Shown in pieces: positions 33,755-40,924 of a DNA stretch of 64,000 nucleotides. A program made the translations under genes and the position numbers. How positions within the stretch are numbered: position 1 is the first letter of the stretch; each line of letters begins with the position of its first letter. The notes beneath the pieces were generated by a model. It had not been told where the DNA came from and made no database searches. It saw nothing but the letters and a program-made list of their open reading frames with translations. Location: the NCBI RefSeq assembly GCF_904848665.1, contig NZ_CAJHCQ010000033.1:1-64000 (forward strand), read 5' to 3'. The stretch is from Paraburkholderia hiiakae (GTDB lineage: Bacteria > Pseudomonadota > Gammaproteobacteria > Burkholderiales > Burkholderiaceae).

Positions 33755-34918
33755 TTACGATTGCGCGACGCGGCGGCGCACATAGTGATTGAAGAGCACG
33801 GCAATGAGCAGCATCACGCCGAGGAACACACGGAACCAGTCCGAGTCGATGTTCGTGTAAGTGATGCCGATCTGCACGACGCCGAAGATGAGCGCGCCGA
33901 ATGCCGCACCGATCACCGAGCCATAACCTCCCGTGAGCAACGTGCCGCCGATCACCGCGGCGATGATCGCTTCGAACTCCTTTTGCAGCCCACGGTCGGC
34001 GGCGGCCGAACCGATGTCGCACACTTGCAGCACGGCGAAGAGGCACGAGCAGAACGCGGTGAGCATGAAGAGCGAGATCTTCACGCGCTTCACGGGTACG
34101 CCAACGTTCTTCGCGGCGTTGGCGTCGCCGCCCACGGCGAGAACCCAGTTGCCATAGCGCGTCTTGGCGAGCACGAACGCGCCGATGGCCACGAGCGCGA
34201 ACCACCAGAGAATGACCTTGGGGACGCCCGGCACGAGCGGCTGGCCGTTGTCGAGCATCTTGCCGATGCCGATATGCGCGAGTGCCACGAACAGGCCCTT
34301 GAACGCCGTGCCGTGAAAGAGCAGGTTGGTGATGAAGTCGGCTTTGGCCACGTCGCCCACGCCCGAGACGATCGTGCGGTCGGCGAACATGATCGAGAGC
34401 GCGAGGGTCAGGCCGCGCAGGATGAACAGAAACGCGAGCGTGACGATGAACGAAGGCAGCCGCGTGCGCATCACGAGGTAGCCGTTCAGTGCGCCGAGCG
34501 CGGTACAGCCCACGAACGCGAACAGAATGGAAAGCGCGATGGGCCAGTGGAAGTACATCGTGGGGATCGCCACCATCATGCCGGCGAAGCCGATCATCGA
34601 GCCGATGGAGAGGTCGAACTCGCCGGCGATCATGAGCAGGCACGCGCCGACGCTCAGGATACCCAGGTAAGCGGCGACCTGGGACCAGTTCATCACGCCG
34701 TCGAGATCGAACATGCCCGAGCCGCCCGCGCCGATCGCGAAGACTGCGAACACCAGCACGGTGCCGGAAATCGCGGCGAATTCGGGGCGGCCGAGCAGAT
34801 GGCCGAACCACGATTCGCGGCGCACGCGTTCGTCGCTGGCGCCTGGTTGCGGCGTGGGCGCATCTTGCGCGGCGCTCTCCGGAGCGTGCGAGGGGAAGTG
34901 TTTGCCGGCTACACCCAT
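33755..34918 (-). CDS. sugar/inositol ABC transporter permease
   Basis: The 387-residue membrane protein is of the RbsC/BPD_transp_2 type, with a cytoplasmic N-terminal tail of about 45 residues followed by roughly ten hydrophobic segments. Family motifs include GACLLMIAGEFDLSIGSM and the EAA-like loop AAVIGGTLLTGGYGSVIGA. It forms the channel of the importer encoded with the neighbouring ATPase and binding protein. Tight spacing (13 bases) to the ATPase gene indicates co-transcription. A 237-base gap separates it from the binding-protein gene; I see no clear terminator there. Confidence 0.93.
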   Translation of the reverse strand: MGVAGKHFPSHAPESAAQDAPTPQPGASDERVRRESWFGHLLGRPEFAAISGTVLVFAVFAIGAGGSGMFDLDGVMNWSQVAAYLGILSVGACLLMIAGEFDLSIGSMIGFAGMMVAIPTMYFHWPIALSILFAFVGCTALGALNGYLVMRTRLPSFIVTLAFLFILRGLTLALSIMFADRTIVSGVGDVAKADFITNLLFHGTAFKGLFVALAHIGIGKMLDNGQPLVPGVPKVILWWFALVAIGAFVLAKTRYGNWVLAVGGDANAAKNVGVPVKRVKISLFMLTAFCSCLFAVLQVCDIGSAAADRGLQKEFEAIIAAVIGGTLLTGGYGSVIGAAFGALIFGVVQIGITYTNIDSDWFRVFLGVMLLIAVLFNHYVRRRVAQS

Positions 34919-35155
34919 GATGTCTCCTGTATCGACCCGAGTTGGCGCTTTAGCGTCTTACTCTGGTCCTATGCACGGCGATTGGCCGTGTGAGGCGCGT
35001 TCGCACCTGCATTGGCTCAAATGCCCGAGCGCATTCCCCACAAGCAACTGCCTTGCAGTAGAAGCAACACGGTGAATGGCGCGCGGCGAAGCTGGCGAGA
35101 GGCGATGGGCATCGGAAGATGCTAGCCGCCGCCGCGCGTGGCTGACGAAGAAAGC

Positions 35156-36217
35156 TTAGCGGTACTGACCTGCGTACTTCACGACCTTGTCGAGATTCTC
35201 CTTGGTGATGAAACCCGGACCCGAGCGGATATTCTTCGGGCCGTAGGAGGGCTGCAGGCCATAGGTTTCAAGGCGCTGCTTGAACTTCGGATTCGCTTCG
35301 AGAATCTGGCGGATCTTCTGCGGGTCCGTGGTGTGCTCCTTCTTCACGATCGCGAGCACGGCCACAGGGATATAGCCCTGCAGGTACGGTTGCTGGTCGA
35401 TCGCGAACTGGATGGTGCCCGCGCGGATCGCCTTGGCAATGTCATCCGAGAAGTCGAACGTGCAGAAGTAGATCTTGCCCGCGAGGCCCATCTGTTCGAT
35501 CGCCTTGAGCGTGGCGGCGGCCGGCACCGGGCCGAGCGTGAGGACCGCGCCCGTGTTCGGATGGTTGCGCAGGTACGCGCTCACCTTCGACTGGATTTCG
35601 GTCGGGTCCTGGCCGGAGTCGATCGTCGAGGTCTTGTAGTCCACGCCGAGCGCATCGGCAAAGCCGCGGCAGCGTTCGAACGACACAGCGTTGGTCGCGA
35701 AGTGGTTCACGCACAGGAACGTCTTCACGCCCGCGGCCTTCGCCTTTTCGCCGGCCGCGTGACCCGCCACATATTCAGGCTGACCCACGTGCATGATCGC
35801 GCCGAGTTTGGCGCTCTGTTCCTCGGTGCCGGAGTTGATCGTCACGAGCGGGATCTTCTTTTCCGTGACCTTGCCGATAGAACTCTTGAGGACGTCGTAG
35901 TCGGCAATGGTGACGATCACGCCGTCATAGTTGCGCGCGGCGGCCTGTTCGATCAGGCGCGACATGTCGGCGATATCGCCGTTGGGCGGATTGCGGTAGT
36001 CGGTTTCGACGTTCCAGTCTTCGTCGGCCTGCTTGATGGCGTTCTTGATCGTGTTCCACCACGAGTCGGAATCGGGCGCGTGGCTGATCAGCACGAAATG
36101 CGCGTCGGCGGCTTGCGCCGTTTGAGCGCTGAGCACGCTCGCACCGGTCAGTCCCGCTGCCAGCGCGAGCACTGCGGCCAACCTTCGGAGCATGGTCTTG
36201 CCCTTGCGTTGAGTCAT
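35156..36217 (-). CDS. periplasmic sugar/inositol-binding protein of ABC transporter
   Basis: The 353-residue periplasmic-binding-protein fold (Peripla_BP_4) has a Sec signal peptide of about 37 residues ending AQAA-DA. The mature start HFVLISHAPDSDSWWNTIKN is typical of the ribose/inositol cluster. Two alpha/beta lobes follow, with the hinge segment SGQDPTEIQSKVSAYL. The start is ATG at 36217 with GGTGGAGA upstream; the longer frame has no signal sequence. As first gene of the leftward operon it is expected to be the most abundant product and to set ligand specificity, inferred to be myo-inositol from the cluster. Confidence 0.92.
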   Translation of the reverse strand: MTQRKGKTMLRRLAAVLALAAGLTGASVLSAQTAQAADAHFVLISHAPDSDSWWNTIKNAIKQADEDWNVETDYRNPPNGDIADMSRLIEQAAARNYDGVIVTIADYDVLKSSIGKVTEKKIPLVTINSGTEEQSAKLGAIMHVGQPEYVAGHAAGEKAKAAGVKTFLCVNHFATNAVSFERCRGFADALGVDYKTSTIDSGQDPTEIQSKVSAYLRNHPNTGAVLTLGPVPAAATLKAIEQMGLAGKIYFCTFDFSDDIAKAIRAGTIQFAIDQQPYLQGYIPVAVLAIVKKEHTTDPQKIRQILEANPKFKQRLETYGLQPSYGPKNIRSGPGFITKENLDKVVKYAGQYR

Positions 36218-36374
36218 TGTCTCCACCTTTCTCGGTCTGTCGTTCGTTCTTGGGGTGAGCGTCGCAGCCGCGCTTTTCACATGCCGCTTGTTACCTGGAC
36301 CAACTGCCGCGCTCATGGACAAGAGTAGGACATCGCCTCACGAGTTGCAACGAAAATTTCATCGAAAATAAAAA

Positions 36375-36390
36375 TGGAAAATTTGTTCCA
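36375..36390. promoter_or_regulatory. candidate RpiR/IolR operator, GGAA-N6-TTCC
   Basis: The palindrome TGGAAAATTTGTTCCA fits the GGAA-N6-TTCC pattern reported for the RpiR-type inositol regulator of Sinorhizobium. It lies in the 275-base divergent region between the binding-protein gene and the rpiR-iolG genes, 18 bases upstream of a TATAAT box (36409-36414). Bound protein would cover the -35 region of the rpiR promoter. Confidence 0.55.
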
Positions 36391-36408
36391 TTCATGTGAC
36401 ACGCTGCC

Positions 36409-36414
36409 TATAAT
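36409..36414 (+). promoter_or_regulatory. -10 element of the rpiR-iolG promoter
   Basis: A perfect TATAAT lies about 78 bases before the rpiR start codon. The -35 position (17-base spacer) falls on TTCCAT, inside the operator-like palindrome. The weak -35 could mean the promoter needs an activator or is simply moderate. Confidence 0.5.
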
Positions 36415-36492
36415 CGGCTCCGTCGACATGCCGTGGAATGCAAGCCGGATAAGGCTTTGCGGCGGTGCGGCAAATAGCCAAGGAAAACAATC

Positions 36493-37383
36493 ATGGCGGA
36501 TGACACAACCGACGCCGTAGCGGGCGTAGACGAATTGATGCAGCGCATCGCGCACGATTACGAGGCGCTGCCGCGTCAGCTGAAAAGCATCGCGACCTAC
36601 ATCGAACAGCACCGCGCGAGCGTGATGATGGACCGCACGAGCGACATTGCCGCGAGCTGCGGCGTGCATCCCTCGGCGGTGGTGCGCTTTGCGCAGCGCT
36701 TCGGCTTCTCGGGTTTCTCCGACCTGCAGGCGGTGTTCCGTCAGGCGTATGCGGGGCAAGGCGCGTCGGCCACGAGCTATCAGCAGCGCATTCGCCAGCT
36801 GATCGACGCCAAGGAGGGTGAGGCGAGCCCGGACACGGGCGGCGCCGTGGCGCGCGAATTCATCGGCGCGTGCCGCAGCGGGCTCGACGAACTCGAAGCA
36901 GGGCTCGACGGCGCGCAGTTCGACGAGGCCGTGAAGATGCTCGAGCAGGCGGACAACATCTACGTGATCGGTGTGCGCCGCTCGTTTCCGGTGGCGAGCT
37001 ACATCGTTTATGCCTTGCAGCACACGCGCAAGCGCGTGCACCTCGTCTCGGGGCTTGGCGGCATGTATCACGAGCAGATCCGCGGCGTGAAGAAGGGCGA
37101 TGTGGTGATCGCCATCAGCTTCGCACCGTATGGCAAAGAGACGCAGTACTGCCTGCGCGTGGCGCAACAGCATCACGCCAAAACGCTCGTCATCACCGAC
37201 AGCCAACTTTCGCCGCTCGTGCGCCACGCGAACGCGCAACTCTATGTGAAGGAGGGGAGCGCGTTCGCGTTCCGCTCGCTCACCAGCACCTTCTGCCTGT
37301 GCCAGGCGCTCTTCATTGCGCTTGCGTACCGGCTCGAACTCAACGTTGAAGAATCGACCGACACCGGAGGATACGATGACTAG
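36493..37383 (+). CDS. RpiR/MurR family regulator of the inositol genes
   Basis: The 296-residue regulator has an N-terminal RpiR helix-turn-helix domain (about 12-88; TSDIAASCGVHPSAVVRFAQ) and a C-terminal SIS sugar-phosphate-binding domain (about 130-265; DNIYVIGVRRSFPVASYIVY). It lies at the divergence point of the inositol operon and upstream of iolG, so it is the likely inositol-responsive repressor. The effector is presumably a phosphorylated intermediate such as 2-deoxy-5-keto-gluconate-6-phosphate, by analogy. The stop lies inside the iolG start region (eight-base overlap), so the two are translationally coupled. Confidence 0.9.
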   Translation: MADDTTDAVAGVDELMQRIAHDYEALPRQLKSIATYIEQHRASVMMDRTSDIAASCGVHPSAVVRFAQRFGFSGFSDLQAVFRQAYAGQGASATSYQQRIRQLIDAKEGEASPDTGGAVAREFIGACRSGLDELEAGLDGAQFDEAVKMLEQADNIYVIGVRRSFPVASYIVYALQHTRKRVHLVSGLGGMYHEQIRGVKKGDVVIAISFAPYGKETQYCLRVAQQHHAKTLVITDSQLSPLVRHANAQLYVKEGSAFAFRSLTSTFCLCQALFIALAYRLELNVEESTDTGGYDD

Positions 37384-38398
37384 TGCAGCAAGCGGAGCCG
37401 CGAAAACGTTGGATGTGGCGGTATTCGGCGCGGGGCGCATTGGCCGCATTCACGCGGGCAATCTCGCGCGCCAGCCGGGCGTGCGTCTGAAGTACGTGAT
37501 CGACGTGAATCGCGAAGCCGCCGCCGCGCTCGCCGCGCAGCACGGCGCGCAGGTCGTCGACGTGGACGCCGCGTTCGGCGACGCCTCGATCGGCGCCACG
37601 GTGATCTGTTCGAGCACCGATACGCACTCCGAACTGATTCTGAAGTCGGCAGCGGCAGGCAAGCCTATCTTCTGCGAAAAGCCCGTCGATCTGACCATCG
37701 AGCGCGCACGCGCCTGCGCTGAAGCGGTTAAGCGCGCGGGCGTCGTGGCCATGATCGGCTTCCAGCGCCGCTACGATCCCACCTTCGCCGCGCTCAAGAC
37801 TCGCCTCGACGCAGGCGAGATCGGCACGCCGGAAATGCTGATCGTCACGAGCCGTGATCCGGGCGCGCCGCCGGTGGAATACATCAAGCACTCGGGTGGC
37901 ATCTTCAAGGACATGCTGATCCACGACTTCGACATCTTCCGCTGGATTCTCGACGACGAGGCGCTGAGCGTGCACGCCACGGGCAGTTGCCTGTCCGATC
38001 CGGCCATTGCCGATGCGGGCGACATCGATTCGACGGCGGTGACGATCCGCACGAAGCGCGGGCGCCTTTGCCAGATCAACACGGCGCGGCGCGCGGCCTA
38101 CGGCTACGACCAGCGCTTCGAGGTGCTCGGCAGTGAGGGCATGCTGCAAGCCGGCAACATGAAGCCGACCGAAGTGGTGGCGTGGTCGAAGACCGCCGTG
38201 GCACAGGACGTGCCCGAGGCGTTTTTTCTCGAACGCTATCGCGCTGCTTACGCGCGCGAAATGGCGCACTTTCACGAAGCGGTGACGCAGGGCGTGCCGG
38301 TGCGCACGTCGGTTGCCGACGGGCTGAAGGCGCTGGAACTGGCCGAAGCCGCTTCGCTGTCGTGGCGCGAGGGACGTGTGGTGACGCTGGGCGACTGA
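37376..38398 (+). CDS. iolG: inositol 2-dehydrogenase
   Basis: IolG oxidises myo-inositol to 2-keto-myo-inositol with NAD+, the first step of the pathway. The 340-residue Gfo/Idh/MocA protein has the Rossmann motif VFGAGRIGRIHAGNLA, the EKPVDL segment with the conserved Lys, GFQRRYDPTF, and the catalytic region KDMLIHDFDIFRWIL with the Asp/His pair. ATG at 37376 has GGAGG five bases upstream and overlaps the regulator gene. The second dehydrogenase gene follows after 47 bases. Confidence 0.94.
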   Translation: MTSAASGAAKTLDVAVFGAGRIGRIHAGNLARQPGVRLKYVIDVNREAAAALAAQHGAQVVDVDAAFGDASIGATVICSSTDTHSELILKSAAAGKPIFCEKPVDLTIERARACAEAVKRAGVVAMIGFQRRYDPTFAALKTRLDAGEIGTPEMLIVTSRDPGAPPVEYIKHSGGIFKDMLIHDFDIFRWILDDEALSVHATGSCLSDPAIADAGDIDSTAVTIRTKRGRLCQINTARRAAYGYDQRFEVLGSEGMLQAGNMKPTEVVAWSKTAVAQDVPEAFFLERYRAAYAREMAHFHEAVTQGVPVRTSVADGLKALELAEAASLSWREGRVVTLGD

Positions 38399-38445
38399 GA
38401 CGGATCAAGCGTGGATTAGGCGTGGATCAAGCGAGGAGGCGAGGA

Positions 38446-39501
38446 ATGCAGGCAATCGATCGTGCACAGCCGTTGCGCGTGGGCGTGGCGGGACTTGGAA
38501 GGTTGGGGCGGCGGCATGCGCAGAACCTGGCGTATCGCGTGCCGGGCGCGACGCTCGCGGCCGCGTGCAGTCCGCTCGACGCGGATCTCGCATGGGCGCG
38601 CGAGGCGCTGCCCAACGCGCGGCTGTATGGCGAATACGCAGACCTGTTGGCGGATCAATCGGTCGATGCCGTGTGGCTCGTCTCGCCTTCGGCACTGCAC
38701 GCCGAGCAGATCGTGCAGGCGCTCGAAGCGGGCAAGCATGTGTTCTGCGAGAAGCCACTTTCGCTCGATGTCGCCGAGTGCGAGCGGGTGGTGAACGTGT
38801 CACGTTGTCATGCGGACCGGCAGGTGACGATCGGCTTCATGCGCCGCTTCGACCCGAGTTATCAGGATGCCTACGCAAAAGTACAGGCGGGTGCGATCGG
38901 CAGGCCGTTTCTCGTGCGCTCGCAGACCTGCGATCTCAACGATCCCGAAGGCTTTTTCGTGCGCTTCGCGCCCACCTCGGGCGGTATTTTCCTCGACTGC
39001 ACGGTCCACGACATCGACGTCGCGCGCTGGCTGCTCGGCAAGCCGCGCGCCACGCGTGTCTACGCTGCTGGCGCGATCGCGCTGCACGAAGGCCTGCGCG
39101 AAACGGGCGACGTGGACAACGGCGTGGCGATCTGCGAGTTCGAGGACGGACGTCTCGCGATGTTCTACGCTTCGCGCACGATGGCGCACGGCAACGACAC
39201 GTCGAGCGAGGTGATCGGCACGGCGGGCGCGCTTGCGATCGGGCGCATCCCGCGCGCGAATCGCGTCGATGTCTACGACGCGACGGGAGTACGCAGCGAA
39301 TGCACGCCGACGTTCTTCGACCGCTTCGAAGAGGCGTTCCTGATCGAGGCACAGGCGTTCGTCGCGGAGGTCGCGGCGCGCAAGGCCGGTGCAGCGGAGA
39401 CGGGTAGCCTTGGCGCGACGCTGGAAGACGCGCTGGAGGCCACGCGCATCGGCCAGGCGCTGCGCGAATCGCTACATGCGGGGGCGGCGGTCACGCTGTG
39501 A
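38446..39501 (+). CDS. second Gfo/Idh/MocA dehydrogenase, inositol-type
   Basis: The 351-residue paralogue of IolG has the motifs VAGLGRLGRRHAQNLA, FCEKPLSLD and GIFLDCTVHDIDVARWLLG. Sequence is clearly diverged from the neighbouring IolG, so it is not a recent duplication. By position it probably handles another inositol stereoisomer (scyllo- or chiro-inositol) or a keto-inositol; the substrate is inferred only from context. The start is ATG at 38446, with a strong purine-rich site (GAGGAGGCGAGGA). The longer frame from 38182 overlaps iolG and is spurious. Confidence 0.88.
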   Translation: MQAIDRAQPLRVGVAGLGRLGRRHAQNLAYRVPGATLAAACSPLDADLAWAREALPNARLYGEYADLLADQSVDAVWLVSPSALHAEQIVQALEAGKHVFCEKPLSLDVAECERVVNVSRCHADRQVTIGFMRRFDPSYQDAYAKVQAGAIGRPFLVRSQTCDLNDPEGFFVRFAPTSGGIFLDCTVHDIDVARWLLGKPRATRVYAAGAIALHEGLRETGDVDNGVAICEFEDGRLAMFYASRTMAHGNDTSSEVIGTAGALAIGRIPRANRVDVYDATGVRSECTPTFFDRFEEAFLIEAQAFVAEVAARKAGAAETGSLGATLEDALEATRIGQALRESLHAGAAVTL

Positions 39502-39615
39502 GCCGTGTGCCGCGATTAGAGGCCAAGCGGAGGCTGGCGTGGCTGCGGTAAAATCGACGCTATTGCCAGCGCCGTCTCACGCCGCGACGGTGCGCCACCG
39601 AAGGATCCAACCCCG

Positions 39616-39849
39616 ATGCAGATTCAGGTTCACAAGGAAGTGGATGCACGCGGGCTGAACTGCCCGCTGCCGATCCTGCGCGCCAAGAAGGCGCTCGCCG
39701 ACATGGAAAGCGGCCAGATCCTCAAGGTCCTCGCGACCGACCCAGGCTCCCAGCGCGATTTCGCCGCGTTCGCGAAGCAAACCGGCAACGAGATCGTGGA
39801 AAGCTCGCAGCAGGACAAGACGTTTGTGTTCCTGATGCGCCGACGCTAA
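39616..39849 (+). CDS. tusA: TusA family sulfurtransferase
   Basis: The 77-residue protein has the TusA/YeeD signature GLNCPLPILRAKKAL with the persulfide-carrying Cys16 in CPLP. TusA proteins relay sulfur from IscS to tRNA thiolation, molybdenum cofactor synthesis or other acceptors. The length matches the family. AAGGA lies about 12 bases before ATG 39616, and a TAAAAT box at 39549-39554 may be the -10. The gene is monocistronic and ends in a bidirectional terminator. Confidence 0.9.
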   Translation: MQIQVHKEVDARGLNCPLPILRAKKALADMESGQILKVLATDPGSQRDFAAFAKQTGNEIVESSQQDKTFVFLMRRR

Positions 39850-39863
39850 ACGCCGAAGCCGAT

Positions 39864-39899
39864 AAAAAATGGCCCGCATTGAGAACGCGGGCCATTTTT
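39864..39899. terminator. bidirectional terminator between tusA and galU
   Basis: Stem AAATGGCCCGC (39867-39877) pairs with GCGGGCCATTT (39887-39897), with A and T runs at the flanks. Confidence 0.87.
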
Positions 39900-39919
39900 G
39901 TTTGTGTAACGCGAATCGA

Positions 39920-39969
39920 GGCTAACCGGGGGCGCCTAACCCGTGGCGCCTAGCCGGGGGCGCCTAGCC
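39920..39969. repeat. 14-bp imperfect tandem repeat at the galU 3' end
   Basis: About 3.5 copies of a 14-base unit, CGCCTARCCSGKGG: 39933-39946 and 39947-39960 are full copies, 39961-39969 is partial and 39920-39932 is a diverged first copy. The last copy includes the galU stop codon. Confidence 0.7.
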
Positions 39970-40845
39970 TTCGAGCACAGGATTGCGCGTGCGCAGATAC
40001 TCGTCGAAATCCGCGCCCACTTCCGGGTGACGCAGCGCGAACTCCACCGTCGCCTTCAGATAGCCGAGCTTGCTGCCGCAGTCGAAGCGCGTGCCGTGGT
40101 ACTTGTACGCGAGCACCTGTTCGTCGGCGAGCAGCGACTGGATTGCGTCGGTAAGCTGCAGTTCGCCGCCGGCGCCCGGCTTGATCGACTTCAGATGCTC
40201 GAAAATGCGCGGCTTGAGCACGTAGCGGCCGACCACGCCGAGGTTCGACGGCGCGACTTCGGGCGCCGGCTTCTCGACGATGCCCGAGAGCTTGACGATC
40301 GAGTCTTCCCACTCCTTGCCGTCGACAATGCCGTACGAGCGCGTTTCCGAGGGCGGGATCTCTTCCACGCCGAGGACCGAGCTATGGTAGTGGTCGAACA
40401 CCTCGACCATCTGCTGCATGACGGGCGGCGTGCCGTAGAGCAAGTCGTCCGCGAGAATCACGGCGAACGGGTTGTCGCCCACGAGCTTCTCGGCGCACAG
40501 CACGGCGTGGCCAAGGCCGAGCGCCTCCGGCTGACGCACGTAAAAGCAGTCGACGTTGTTCGGCTTGATGTTGCGCACCAGTTCGAGCAGCTTGGCCTTG
40601 CCGCGCGCTTCGAGTTCGGCCTCGATCTCATACGACTTGTCGAAATGGTCCTCGATCGCGCGCTTGCTGCGCCCGGTCACGAAGATCATTTCGGTGATGC
40701 CCGCAGCCACGGCTTCTTCGACCGCGTACTGGATGAGCGGCTTGTCGACCACGGGCAGCATTTCCTTCGGGCTTGCTTTCGTGGCCGGAAGGAAGCGCGT
40801 GCCTAGGCCCGCTACCGGGAATACCGCTTTTGTCACTTTCAGCAT
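39964..40845 (-). CDS. galU: UTP--glucose-1-phosphate uridylyltransferase
   Basis: GalU makes UDP-glucose for capsule, lipopolysaccharide and trehalose synthesis. The 293-residue protein has the nucleotide-binding signature VAGLGTRFLPATKASPKEML (11-30) and downstream family motifs RQPEALGLGHAVLCA, VILADDLLYG and GELQLTDAIQ. The start is ATG at 40845 (MLKVTKAVFPVAGLG); the open frame continues 17 codons upstream without similarity. It is followed by valS on the same strand upstream (79-base gap), so the two may share a transcript. Confidence 0.96.
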   Translation of the reverse strand: MLKVTKAVFPVAGLGTRFLPATKASPKEMLPVVDKPLIQYAVEEAVAAGITEMIFVTGRSKRAIEDHFDKSYEIEAELEARGKAKLLELVRNIKPNNVDCFYVRQPEALGLGHAVLCAEKLVGDNPFAVILADDLLYGTPPVMQQMVEVFDHYHSSVLGVEEIPPSETRSYGIVDGKEWEDSIVKLSGIVEKPAPEVAPSNLGVVGRYVLKPRIFEHLKSIKPGAGGELQLTDAIQSLLADEQVLAYKYHGTRFDCGSKLGYLKATVEFALRHPEVGADFDEYLRTRNPVLEG

Positions 40846-40924
40846 GTCTTTAGTCCCTGTCCTGGTGCTCGCGTGACGCCGCGGGTGCGGCGTCACACGT
40901 TACAGCCTTTGGCCGATATGGCGC

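Noticed and set aside
37376..39501. Recent tandem duplication of iolG
   Set aside because: The two dehydrogenases share only fold motifs; their sequences are too different for a recent duplication.
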